Shown here piece by piece: positions 19,498 through 29,243 of a stretch of 64,000 nt of DNA. The translations under genes were made by a program, and so were the position numbers. This stretch comes from Leishmania mexicana MHOM/GT/2001/U1103 (lineage: Eukaryota > Euglenozoa > Kinetoplastea > Trypanosomatida > Trypanosomatidae): positions 754,179 to 818,178 of the forward strand of contig NC_018328.1 of assembly GCF_000234665.1 (NCBI RefSeq), written 5' to 3'. The notes beneath the pieces are model-generated. The model searched no databases. It had not been told where the DNA came from and saw nothing but the letters and a program-made list of their open reading frames with translations. How positions within the stretch are numbered: the first letter of the stretch is position 1; each line of letters opens with the position of its first letter.

Positions 19498-20007
19498 CGT
19501 TTCGGCTGATTTGGGTAATGAGACAAACTAATAAAATGAATACTTGCTTGGTTACGGTTGGCGTTGAGGGATTCTGCGATGTGTGTTCGGTGTTGGAGTG
19601 CGTGCACGCACATGAGCGTGGATGAGTGTGTTATGTGTATGTAATATATATATGTGTGTGGTTGGGTGTGGAGAGAGAGGGGCGGAGGGTCATATGGTGA
19701 AGCAGGGAGGAGGCGGAGCGACGCCGGGCGCATGAAGGATGCCTGTCAGCAAGAGAGAGGCAGAGAGAGAGGAGTGCGGCCTGCGGTTGAGGTTGTCCAT
19801 TGTTCCGTATACTTGGTTGGCTGTTGAGGCAACGGAGAGGGAGAGAGAAAGCAATAGCGGGTATTACGCGCACACCACAGCTGCGAGTGTCTGTGTGTCT
19901 GAGAAGGATAGCGATAAAGGGAGGGCGGGGAGGCGAAAGCGAAGCTGTGAGACACAATCCCCCCTCCGACCCCCTTTTCTCAGGTCGCTCGCCATCCTTG
20001 CTCACCG

Positions 20008-20028
20008 ACACACACACACACACACACA
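20008..20028 (+). repeat. (CA)n microsatellite
   Basis: About ten CA units, 80 bp downstream of the stop of the large MUN-like gene. Confidence 0.9.
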
Positions 20029-20106
20029 AGTGCCCAAGGACAGAGAAGAGAGGCGGCCCGGAGGAGGGCCGAGGCAGCTCGACGCATGTAGAGAGAGAGG
20101 CGCTCT

Positions 20107-23100
20107 CTACTTGGCCAGCACACGTGCCTTATAGCTCTCCCACATGCTGCTCTTGAAATCCTTGCGGTGCTCCAGCACACGGCGGACAACGTACTGGCAC
20201 CACGGCGAGTTGTCGGAGCACTCCGGCAGCGTGTGCAGCGGCGGCACGCCAGCACCGCCAGTGACTAGCTCAGAAGACGGCTTTGTCATGACGTACTGCA
20301 CAACACTGTAGAGCTTTTCCAGCAGCTCCGCGCTGGACACACGCAACGCCTGTGCTGCGCTTTCAAATGTGTTGCAGCGGTCCTCCTCCTTGGGCGGGGT
20401 GCCCTGGTTGTCCGCGTTCGTATCGAAAAAGAAGGCACGCACGGCGTCGAGGTCGGCGAGGATGAGCGGTGCATCAGCCGGGCTGAGAAACACCTCTTGT
20501 CCATCCACATACACGGCGAAGAGGCACGCAGTGAAGTAGTGGCCGAGTCGGTAGCGCAGCTGACGCACCGCCGGCTCGAAATTAATAGTTTCGCGAACGC
20601 GATCAAACGCGCAACGCACCTCGTCGAGAATGCGCTGCATCGTCAGAGCGGGGTAGAGGCGTGGCATGGGTAAGTTCTCCAACTTGGTGGCGCTACGCTT
20701 CATCGACTTGTACTGCTTTGCATCCAGTTGCATGAACTTGGACATCAAGTCCTTGACAGTGTCCCGCGTGAGAATGTAAATACTGAGGCTGTTGCACAGC
20801 TTCAGTATGGCGCTGTACAGGTTGCGCCAGATCTTCTCCGTAATCTCGTCTGTCGGCACCGACGGCGCACCTGTCACACGTCGCACCAGGTCGTATTGCT
20901 GCCGCGAGCGCACGAGACACTCTTCGAAGCCCTCCTGCACCCGCACCAGGGTGTGCAGGCGGTGCACGCCTCTGGGGAGCAGCCCCGGGTACCTCCACAG
21001 CTTCGCGCATGCGATGCCCACGCACTCGCTTTCGGCCGCGAGGGCCGGCATTTTGTCACTCGGGGCAGCCGCGGCCACCGTGGGAAAACCCTCCAGGCAC
21101 TTCCCTATCAGCGCCGTCACGAGGTCGAGCCAACTGCACATGCGGGCGTACTGCTGGGCCGCCGGATTGCCTCCGAGCGGTGGCGGCCGCGGAGCGCCAA
21201 AGACGGCCTGTACATACCGCATTACATCACCCAATGGCGCATTCGCGCACTCCACCGTATCCGCCCACGGCAGCGAGATCTCCTCCATGAGCTGCTTCGC
21301 AAACTTCACGTGTGCGGCCTCGTCGTACTGAGCCAGCGTGTCTAGCGGAGCTAGGTACTTCTGCGTGGCGCGTGTCAACAGGACACACAGCGTCTTGCTC
21401 TCACTTGTGCGCCGCTTGCCGTTGCAACCGTCCAGCAAGTAGTCGAGGAAGGCATCAAGCGATACTTTGTGGTCCTTGGGCACGTTTTGGGTGGCACCAG
21501 GGTAGAGGCCGCCCCAATGCCGCATGAGAAGGATGTAGGCACCGATGCGCAGCCGGCCAGGCACGATGAGCATGGGTGCGAGTGGGAAGCTTCGGGTGAG
21601 CATTTGGCAGTACGCCTTTTGCTTCGTGTCAAGGTTGTTGCCGACCATCTGGAACAACGTCGTGGCGGAGAGGTGTTGCACACTCGTATTGTCGTCCTCC
21701 AGCTCGGCGTAACTGCGGAACACGCCAGAGTTAACGAAGACCTCCATCAGCGCCAACAGGATGTCCTCGCTGCTCGATGTGGGGGGCAGGACCGGCAAAT
21801 CCTCGACGAGCACCATCGCACTCAGCATGCACGGCGGCAGGGCGAGGCATGTTTCGATGAACGCCGCCGTCGCACTGCGCTGCATGTCGTCTGAGAAGCT
21901 GGAGTCGAGCCACGGCATCGGCACGGCTGCCAAGCAGAAAGTCTCCTGCATGACGTAATAGGCGTACTTCACCGCCGGCGTCAGCGGTGCGTTAGCGATG
22001 CCGGAAATGCTGTAGTGGCTGATGTAGCGCGCCAAGTCCTTCAGAAACACCGCCTGCGCCTCCACGCTGCCGCCCTTGTCGCTGGCCAGCAGCTGCGCAT
22101 GCAGGTGACAAAAGTGCTCGGTCTGTGGCAGGATGCTGAAGTACTCTCGCAGCGCCGCCAGGCAGCCCTCCACGTCCTTCGCGCTGTAGATGGGACTGAG
22201 GGTGCTGAGGTCCCGGTGGTACAGCGGAATGAGGCAGGCGGCGAACACCATTGCGCGTATGGCAAACGGCACTTGCGTGTCGCCCGGCAAGTCCGGGTAC
22301 CGCTCAATGACGCTCTGCAGCTGCTCCGCGCGGCTCACGAAATCGTCATCGTCGGAGTTGTCGCAGAGCAAGCGGAACGTGGACGCATTGGGGCGTAGCT
22401 CGGAGAGGTACCGCCGGCGCTCCTCTTTTGTCACCGCGTCCCCATCGTCAAGCACCCGCCGCAGGGCGGGAGGTGTGACGTTCGCCAGCGACCGCGTGTG
22501 CTGCTCCTCCGTGATGTTGAAAACGCGCCGGTACACGTTGCCCAGCTCTTGCGCGTGCTTGTCTCGCTTCTGGGTGAGCAGCACACCGGTGGCCAGGAGC
22601 AGGCTCTCATAGGCGAAGATGGGCAAAATGTCAAGAAACGGCGCCAGAGGTGCGCTGTCGAGTACCTCGCAGAGCTGGATGTGCGGTGGGCGCGGGAAGC
22701 TGAGGGCGGCCGCTGTCGCCTCCTCGCTCATCTTGCGCTGCCGTGCGGCGGCGTCGAAGACCGGGCCAAACTGGGTCGCGATATTGGAGGAGATGGTGCC
22801 CGGGGTGGTGCCGCAGAGTGGGATCTGCATCTGCTCTATCCGCCGCGCCACGTCAGACACGTTGGGCTCCTCCTTGGCAGCCCCTGGGAGGCTCGCCAGA
22901 GGGGAAGCCTGCCGCGCACCTTGAATGGAGGAGGACAGCGGCTTCCACATAGACGTCAGAATCCTGCTTGTGCTGCTGCCCTTCGCGCCGGCGGGTTGCG
23001 TGCCTTGCCGTTTCGAAGCCGTGGAGGCGCGAGAATCGTTCGTCGTCGATGCAGAGTTGCTGGACCCCCGCCGCGCGCTATCAGGGGCAGCAGTGGTTCC

Positions 23101-23703
23101 CTCGACGTTGCCCAAACCCTTTAAGGCCCCTATGAGGTAGCCCAAAAGCCCCTTGTTGGCCTCCTGCGCTGCGCTGTTGTTAGCGCCCGTGGGTGGCTGC
23201 ACAGGGTGCGGCGGCGACTGCTCGGATGCCGCCAGTTTTGGGGTACCGCTGTCGCCGCGCTTATCGGGCGAAGGGGAGCTGTCGTCTTTCGCCGCTATAG
23301 GCGGTGAGGGGCTGTTGTCATCCATGGCAGAATACGGCCCGCGTTTGACATTCGATATATCCGGCGTAGACTCTTTGTTCGCTGGCAGCTCTGAAGGGGA
23401 GCTCGAGTGCTTGCTGTGGCTCGTCGTTGCTGTGCTTTTGGGTCGCTGAACGCCGCCGCCGCTGCTGCCGATGACGGTGAAGCATTTCGTCAAGTCGAGC
23501 TCGAACTTTGGCACCTTCTTTCCCTTGGCATGCTGCGCTGCTCTCTCGGCCTCGGCGTAGAGGGCAGTGGGACTCGGGCAGCTTGTGAGGTCGACGCGCT
23601 CCAGCGATGCACAGCCGTCTGGTAGCTTGAGGCTCACGTTTGGCGGAGGGTGTCGCAGCGCATACAGCAGTAGCTCATCGCGCTCTGCCTGCACGCTCTT
23701 CAT
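20107..23703 (-). CDS. Large MUN/CATCHR-like protein (possible membrane tether or priming factor)
   Basis: 1198 residues. After a short folded N terminus, residues about 85-270 are Ser/Pro/Ala-rich and likely disordered; the remaining 900 are helical. Near residues 1070-1095, VFLSPADAPLILADLDAVRA followed by FF matches the MHD2-like pattern (..D...L.EDL..L..FF) of the MUN region of Munc13/UNC-13 and plant PATROL1 (DUF810). The preceding helices (VQEGFEECLVRSRQQYDLVR, then KLCNSLSIYILTR) also fit that family, and LCDNSDDDDFVSRAEQLQSV starts the region. MUN proteins are CATCHR-type rods that tether or prime vesicles at the plasma membrane. No C1, C2 or transmembrane segment is visible. The family call rests on pattern memory only; helical, cytosolic, large protein is all that is certain. 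Confidence 0.55.
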   Translation of the reverse strand: MKSVQAERDELLLYALRHPPPNVSLKLPDGCASLERVDLTSCPSPTALYAEAERAAQHAKGKKVPKFELDLTKCFTVIGSSGGGVQRPKSTATTSHSKHSSSPSELPANKESTPDISNVKRGPYSAMDDNSPSPPIAAKDDSSPSPDKRGDSGTPKLAASEQSPPHPVQPPTGANNSAAQEANKGLLGYLIGALKGLGNVEGTTAAPDSARRGSSNSASTTNDSRASTASKRQGTQPAGAKGSSTSRILTSMWKPLSSSIQGARQASPLASLPGAAKEEPNVSDVARRIEQMQIPLCGTTPGTISSNIATQFGPVFDAAARQRKMSEEATAAALSFPRPPHIQLCEVLDSAPLAPFLDILPIFAYESLLLATGVLLTQKRDKHAQELGNVYRRVFNITEEQHTRSLANVTPPALRRVLDDGDAVTKEERRRYLSELRPNASTFRLLCDNSDDDDFVSRAEQLQSVIERYPDLPGDTQVPFAIRAMVFAACLIPLYHRDLSTLSPIYSAKDVEGCLAALREYFSILPQTEHFCHLHAQLLASDKGGSVEAQAVFLKDLARYISHYSISGIANAPLTPAVKYAYYVMQETFCLAAVPMPWLDSSFSDDMQRSATAAFIETCLALPPCMLSAMVLVEDLPVLPPTSSSEDILLALMEVFVNSGVFRSYAELEDDNTSVQHLSATTLFQMVGNNLDTKQKAYCQMLTRSFPLAPMLIVPGRLRIGAYILLMRHWGGLYPGATQNVPKDHKVSLDAFLDYLLDGCNGKRRTSESKTLCVLLTRATQKYLAPLDTLAQYDEAAHVKFAKQLMEEISLPWADTVECANAPLGDVMRYVQAVFGAPRPPPLGGNPAAQQYARMCSWLDLVTALIGKCLEGFPTVAAAAPSDKMPALAAESECVGIACAKLWRYPGLLPRGVHRLHTLVRVQEGFEECLVRSRQQYDLVRRVTGAPSVPTDEITEKIWRNLYSAILKLCNSLSIYILTRDTVKDLMSKFMQLDAKQYKSMKRSATKLENLPMPRLYPALTMQRILDEVRCAFDRVRETINFEPAVRQLRYRLGHYFTACLFAVYVDGQEVFLSPADAPLILADLDAVRAFFFDTNADNQGTPPKEEDRCNTFESAAQALRVSSAELLEKLYSVVQYVMTKPSSELVTGGAGVPPLHTLPECSDNSPWCQYVVRRVLEHRKDFKSSMWESYKARVLAK

Positions 23704-25438
23704 TCTGGTATAGTGGGAGTGAAAGAGGCGTGCGTGTGTTTTGCGGAGTCGAGGGAGAAGTCGGTTGTATATAATGGGAGACGGAGCGGAGCGCTGATGT
23801 GCGTGCGTGCGCGCGGGAAGCTCAGCCGAGTATCAGACGCACGTAAAAGGAAAGAAAGAACGGCAGGTGTTGACGAGCAAGGTACGCACCGTGGCACCGA
23901 GAAGACGTTTTGCTAGTTCGAATATGAAGGAGACAGAGAGCGCATGAGAGGTATGCCGTGGACGCTCAAGAGCAAGAGATGGTTAGCAGTGATACACACG
24001 TAAGTGCAAGCGGGAGAACAAACATATACCGCACCTACGTGCGTGCCATTCGAGAAATTTCGAAAGGTTATGGATGTGTGCAGGCCTGTCGATGTCCCCC
24101 CTCCGTCTGTGTGTGCGTGTGCGTGCAAGGGTGGGGTGGGGGCCCCGATGTGGAAGAGTAGAGATACAAGAAGTGGAAAAACGGAGCACAAAAGCGAAGC
24201 GATGGACTAAAGAAGAGCGACCAGGCGTGTATAAAGGGAGGGGGAGGGGGAGAGGTGCAACTCTCTCACATACACCCGCAAGCACAGCTTGCGTAGAGCA
24301 CAAAACTCCGCAGGGATCCGAAAAAAAAAGTAAGGGAGTGAAAGCGGGAGATAATAAAAAGAGAAACAGCTGTCGACAGCAACGATGCGGGCTTCGGCAA
24401 CTGTGAGCGACAACCACCTGCAAGTACAGTTGCAGCCTTGTCCCTGCGTCTTCGTACGTGTACCTGCGCCGGTATTCAGCTCACCGCATCCAACCTCCTC
24501 CACGGTAGCGAGAAAAAGAGCAGGAGATGAAGCAAACGTGCAGCGGGCCGAGAGAGCGCCGTGGATGTCCCAGGCAGCGAAGAGAGAAGAGGCGCAAAGA
24601 TGATGATGGCCAAACTGCTGTGGAGTGTGTGGGTGGTGGTGGTGGTGGTGCGTCATTGCGTAACACCAAGAAAGGCAAGGAGAGAGGGGGAGGGAGACAG
24701 TATGCAGTACTGCGAGAGAGGGAGAGGCACAGAGACAGAGGGAGGATGTCCGCTCCACACACACACACACACACACACACGCACGCCCACGGACGCATGT
24801 GCACAGGAGGTGAGGCGAGAGAGGTAGACAGGAGGAGCGATATGCTGAGCGGAAGGGGAGAGGGGCTTACCCGTACAGAGACGAAGAGAAGACAAAAAGG
24901 CGAAAATAGACGTATGCCCGCATGTTGGCAGCACTCGAGCACCCAAAGGTCGGTGCGCTCTCAGGCCACGCGGGTGCCTTGACGGCGGACCAGAGGCGGA
25001 GGAGAAGCGGCACACCATCACCCCTCTTCTTTCCGTACTTTTCGGTTTCACCTGCTTGCCGGCCAACTAGGGACGTGCATGCCAACACGTGCTGCGCGCA
25101 CCGCTGTGTACACACCACCGCAGATACATATACGCCCATGTAAAGCCCCGACACGTGAACCACACGCGCACACGCGATGGGACACACGTGCGCACACAGT
25201 GACGTTAGTTCATGGAAGGCATGCGCAGGGCATTGGCTTTCTGTGGAGAGAGGGAGGAGGCCGCTGCCAGCGCGCAGCCGTACTAGCGCGGTGGACATCC
25301 GTCAGTGGCCACCTACCCTCTCCCCTGTACCAAACGTCGTCGCACGCACCGTCGCATCAGTGGAGAATACACAAATCTCTAGGACCCAACAAACCACCGA
25401 CTCAGTCACACACGCAACACGTAGCGGCAAGCACGCGT
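23704..25438. other. Intergenic, 1.7 kb between the E2 and MUN-like genes
   Basis: Contains a GGT-rich stretch near 24632-24650 and a (CA)n run at 24756-24780. Open frames here are Ser/Pro/Cys-rich. No gene seen. Confidence 0.55.
24756..24780 (+). repeat. (CA)n microsatellite
   Basis: About twelve CA units, the longest dinucleotide run noticed in the window. Confidence 0.9.
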
Positions 25439-25906
25439 CTAAGCGCCTGGCGCTCCACCGTGGGTGGCCCGTACAGCGATGGTGAACTGCTCCCTGTCGT
25501 GCCAGAGCTGCGCAGCATGGTTGTTCAGCGGTGACTCGTTGTTTGGGTTGTTCAGTAGGTTCTGGATAGACAGCAAGATTGAGCTGACCGAGTAGACGGC
25601 CGACCACTTCTCCTTGAGGATGTCGAGGCAGATGGCCCCACGCGTGTCTACGTTCGGGTGGAAGCACGGCGTCGTGAAGGTGACGGTGGGCGCCTCGTAA
25701 GGGTAGTTGGGTGGAAAAACAAGCAGCAAGTTGTACTCGAGCTCCTCGTATGGCGTGCTCGGTACGCCCTTGACGCTGCCGATCCAGCGGAAGAGGTTGT
25801 CGTCCTCCGGGTAGGCGGAGATGCCCTCGGCATCGCTCATCATCACCTCTACGAGTTCCTTTTGCAGCCGCGCTGCTGCCCCGCTGTTGTTGCCGCCGCC
25901 GTGCAT
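25439..25906 (-). CDS. UBE2C: Ubiquitin-conjugating enzyme E2, UBE2C-like
   Basis: A compact 155-residue E2 with a complete UBC domain. The HPN motif is at residues 83-85 (CFHPNVDTRGAIC) and the thioester Cys at position 93, followed by LDILKEKWSAVYSV. The phrases GISAYPEDDNLFRW, YPYEAPTVTF and ESPLNNHAAQLW are almost those of the UBE2C/UbcH10 family, the E2 that starts ubiquitin chains for the anaphase-promoting complex in metazoa. The N-terminal extension of human UBE2C is reduced here to about 10 Gly/Asn residues. E2 activity is certain; an APC/C role in mitotic exit is inferred from the subfamily. The neighbouring upstream gene has a related UEV fold. Confidence 0.93.
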   Translation of the reverse strand: MHGGGNNSGAAARLQKELVEVMMSDAEGISAYPEDDNLFRWIGSVKGVPSTPYEELEYNLLLVFPPNYPYEAPTVTFTTPCFHPNVDTRGAICLDILKEKWSAVYSVSSILLSIQNLLNNPNNESPLNNHAAQLWHDREQFTIAVRATHGGAPGA

Positions 25907-27210
25907 GGTGTTCGAGTACGTGAGTCAGTGCCGAAGACCAGAGAAGCGCGTTGCACCGACGCAAGCGCACAAGAGCAGGCACGCGGAATGTCCACAGTGG
26001 AGGAACAAGAATAGGAACAGCCGCAGGAATCTTCGATGGGGATGTGGGGGAGTGAGCAGCGGTGCGGGGAGGATAGGCGGGAGAATGGGCAGAAGAAAAC
26101 CAGTGCCGTGTGTACCACGTAACGCCTCTGCAAGGTGTCACCGAGACAACAACACAAAACAGCGACAAACACGCACACGCGAGAAGGGGCTGAGGAGAGA
26201 AAGGCAAGGGCAATCCGCGAGTGATGAGGAGACGGCAGAGGCACGTAGCAACACATAATAAGAAGAGTGTCTGTGTCCGCGCTGTGGGGGAAGGAGAGGA
26301 AGCTTCCCACGCGTGGATGAGTGACTTTGTAACAGGAAAGGAAAGGCGGAGGAGCAGGGCGGATCTACAAGACAACCGAAGAGGGAGAGAAAGGGAAAGT
26401 TGTGCGTGTGTGGTGGAGTGCCTTCACGTGTACACGTTGGGGAAGCTGTGCCGCACACACACACACACAGGCAGACACAGACAGACACGCAGGCACCTTG
26501 GCTGAAAAGCTTTGCCGGGCGTGTCTGAAGCTGGAAAAGGAGTGGCAGTGACGAAGTGCTAGCTATGCTAAAAAGGTGGTGAGGCAGCAGTGCTAGAGAT
26601 ACCGATGCTGGTACGAGTGAGGCGCTTCGAGTTGATTAGCTGCTGTGTGTTGTGCTTCCTGGTAGGCATGGAAGGTAAGGAAGGGAGGGAGTGGGGGACG
26701 AGGGAGGGCCGACGAAAAGCAAGAAGGCGTCGGGATGTATCGCCGGCAGGGGCAGAGCTGCACGGAGGAGAAGGATGGCCTTAGGATGCTGCTGTCCATC
26801 TAGGGAGTCATGTAGGCGCCATCGCAAGCCAGGGGCGGGGATGCGTAACGGGTGAGAAGCCGCACGCCATACACAGGACGGAGATAGCGAGCGAGCGCGA
26901 ATAAGGTAGCGCGAAAACACGATGCACGTTGCGCTCTTGAGCCCCCCCCCACAGGCGCACAAACAGACCACTACGAGAGAGAGAGAACACAGGCTTCCTT
27001 TTGTTTGCTTCCTTCACGCCTCCGGAGGGCGGTGCGTGTGTACCTCTGCTAATGACGGCCACACGCGCAACAGGGCAGACGTACGCACGCCCGTACCGAG
27101 AATAACGGAAAAACGCCGCGCAGCTACATGGTAGTGGCCAAGGGACGCAACAACAAGAATACATCGACCTCCTCTTGTCATCATCGCCGGCGCACGTCTC
27201 TGCGTGCGGC
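25907..27210. other. Intergenic, 1.3 kb between the UEV-like and E2 genes
   Basis: Low-complexity sequence with a (CA)n run at about 26454-26471 and an 8-to-9-C run near 26942. No gene seen. Confidence 0.55.
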
Positions 27211-28191
27211 TCAAGAGTGCAGGAGGTGCGGAAGGACTTCACGAGTGTACCAGCCTGCATTGTCGCCGGTGACGGTGTCCGTCATGCCGTCACCCGCATC
27301 GCCTTCACTCGCCTTCCAGACGTCGAGGAAGTGTTGCATCACTTCGGTGCCAAGATACTGCTCAAACGGCTTCAGCAGCAGCACCTCCTGCGTCACACTG
27401 CGCCGCTCCACATCGCGGCGTGCGAGGACGCGGTTCACCCCGCCAGAGTCGCGATCAGCCTCCATCGATGGTGACCGCCACGAGGAGGGCCACTCGGCAG
27501 GGAGGAAGATGAGCCGCATGTGGCGGATTAGCACCGTCATGACAGACACCCGCATGGGGTCGATGGTGGAGTACACCTCCTCGAACGGTACAAAGACGCG
27601 CTTCACCGGTTCCGAGGGCGCTGCTGTGGACGCGCCCTTGACAGGGCTGTCACGCTGCGCGGCACACGACGAAATCCCGGAGAGGTGATCGGCGGCGCCA
27701 CTCAGCTCGTCGAGATGCTGCAAACAGCGCTCCTGGACGAGCGGGTGGCTCCGAAACGGTCCAGTGAGCTCGATGATGGGTGGCTCAAAGGGATACCGGC
27801 TAGGGAAGTACACGTAGAAGGCGAAGCAGCCACGGTGCCAAGGCGAGGAGGACGAGCGCACGTGCACAAGACCGTTCCACGCGTGGTCTGGCGTGAGCAT
27901 CGGGTCTACCCCAAAGGCCGGCTCCTCGTTGACGGACGGCGTCAGCGACAGGCCATCCAAGCAGTAGAGCGGCGGCAGAAGCAACACGTCTCGCAGTGTA
28001 CTGGCCGCCGACTCTACCGAGTTTGCGACGCTTGGCTGCCTCTCGTCCTTATCCTCCTCTGCCGGGGTCAACGCAGAATCCATGCCGTGGGTGGTGAGGA
28101 GTAACATCTCGCGCCGGAGGTAGAGGGACCGGAAGAGATAGTCCCGAGTGGATGTGGAGTGCCCGTAGGGCGAGCAGGATGAGGACGCCAT
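27211..28191 (-). CDS. UEV-type protein, FTS/AKTIP-like (E2 fold without catalytic Cys)
   Basis: 326 residues. Residues about 100-160 carry the E2 core pattern: AWNGLVHVRSSSSPWHRGCF, then FYVYFPSRYPFEPPIIEL and FRSHPLV. The usual HPN is HPLV, as in AKTIP/FTS proteins, and no Cys follows at the catalytic spacing, so it should be a UEV rather than an active E2. A late helix holds LIRHMRLIFLPAEWPSSW, like the C-terminal part of the AKTIP domain. The N-terminal 65 residues and inserted loops (about 170-200) are low complexity. In animals and fungi FTS joins Hook and FHIP to link early endosomes to dynein; Leishmania is rich in microtubule motors, so a similar adaptor role is plausible. Fold likely; orthology inferred. 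Confidence 0.65.
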   Translation of the reverse strand: MASSSCSPYGHSTSTRDYLFRSLYLRREMLLLTTHGMDSALTPAEEDKDERQPSVANSVESAASTLRDVLLLPPLYCLDGLSLTPSVNEEPAFGVDPMLTPDHAWNGLVHVRSSSSPWHRGCFAFYVYFPSRYPFEPPIIELTGPFRSHPLVQERCLQHLDELSGAADHLSGISSCAAQRDSPVKGASTAAPSEPVKRVFVPFEEVYSTIDPMRVSVMTVLIRHMRLIFLPAEWPSSWRSPSMEADRDSGGVNRVLARRDVERRSVTQEVLLLKPFEQYLGTEVMQHFLDVWKASEGDAGDGMTDTVTGDNAGWYTREVLPHLLHS

Positions 28192-28719
28192 TATCGGCGC
28201 TGCAGTCGATGAGGATGATACACGCGGTGGGGATGCGGTTAGGGTTGACGTGATAGTGGCACGCAGCTAGAGATCAACCAGTGAGGGCTTGTGCGTGCTT
28301 CTGTCAGCGTTGCAGCCGTGCCGAACCGAAACACGAGCGAGGAGTAGTGGTGGTGACGGGCTCTGGGTCGACACACACACGCATGCAGTCAATCGGTGTT
28401 GAAGTGACAGCTGTTTCCTCCTGTGCCACCAAGGATGCCCGCAATCGCCCCGTGCTGTGCTTCCCTCAGCGTACCCACAAGCGGACAGAGATGCCGGGTG
28501 ACGCAACTAAGCAGAGAGAGTACAGAAAAGGAAAAGCAACGGGCTTGAAGAGGGGCTCTGCGGCGTAGTGGGTGCGCTTGTACATTGCGCAGGTGGAGAG
28601 GAATGACGTGCGGAAAGACGGAGGAGGAGGGTGGAAGTAAATGGAGGCGTCCGACCTGCAAATTGTGTGTGTGTGCTCCCTTCGGCACTGATTTTTTTGC
28701 GTTGACAGCGGAGATAAGT
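28192..28719. other. Intergenic, UEV-like gene 5' side
   Basis: Low-complexity sequence between the UEV-like start and repeat copy C. No gene seen. Confidence 0.5.
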
Positions 28720-29243
28720 CCCCGACGACGGGGGGAGGGGGGATGCACGCGCACGCACCTCATACAGCGCATGGCATCTCAGGGCACGGCGCCCCCACTC
28801 AGTGGGCGGACGCCAAGCAGCCCCCACCTAACCCTGCCAATGCCAAGCCACGTCGCGTGGTGACAGGGCCAAGCACCTACAAGGTAGGGGAGGTCAGAGC
28901 GACGCACCACCACTAATGCCGGCGGCCAGGTCCTGGACGGGCGCTGCGTCGGAGCGACCTGCGACGGCGAGCACGCCTGTGCGCCGCCCACATGACCAGG
29001 CAGTGTGTCGGCGTGACTCGAGCGCGGCTCCGCCGGCCCTCACACTGCCCACTGGGGCGAGGGGTGCGCATGAGCCGCCGCGAAGCGGGTGGGTGGGTGG
29101 GTGGAGGGTTTGAGGCCGACGCCATGCTCCGATGGCTGAGGCGGCGCATTGCCCTGGCGCGTGTGTCGACGGATGCTTCGCACCACGCGATGGGTGGCGT
29201 GTGACCTCACGTTGTGTGTGCGACAGAGAAAATCGGACACACG
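28720..29243 (+). mobile_element. SIDER-like dispersed repeat, copy C (most complete)
   Basis: About 524 bp. It starts at the short imperfect palindrome ccccgacgacgggg and ends at GAGAAAATCGGACACACG. The interior includes the segment CACCACCACTAATGCCGG and a GGGTGGGTGGGTGGG tract. It matches copy B over its whole length in inverted orientation and copy A over its first two thirds in direct orientation, with only scattered substitutions. It has no poly(A) tail or coding capacity. In size and placement it agrees with the extinct ingi/L1Tc-derived SIDER retroposons of Leishmania, but the near identity of the copies is unusual for that group. Confidence 0.72.

Larger units (their letters stand above)
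19432..20106. other. Intergenic, HMGS 5' side and MUN-like gene 3' UTR
   Basis: Besides the acceptor region it holds a short AT-rich stretch with TATATATATG at about 19645-19655 and a (CA)n run at 20008-20028. No gene seen. Confidence 0.5.
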
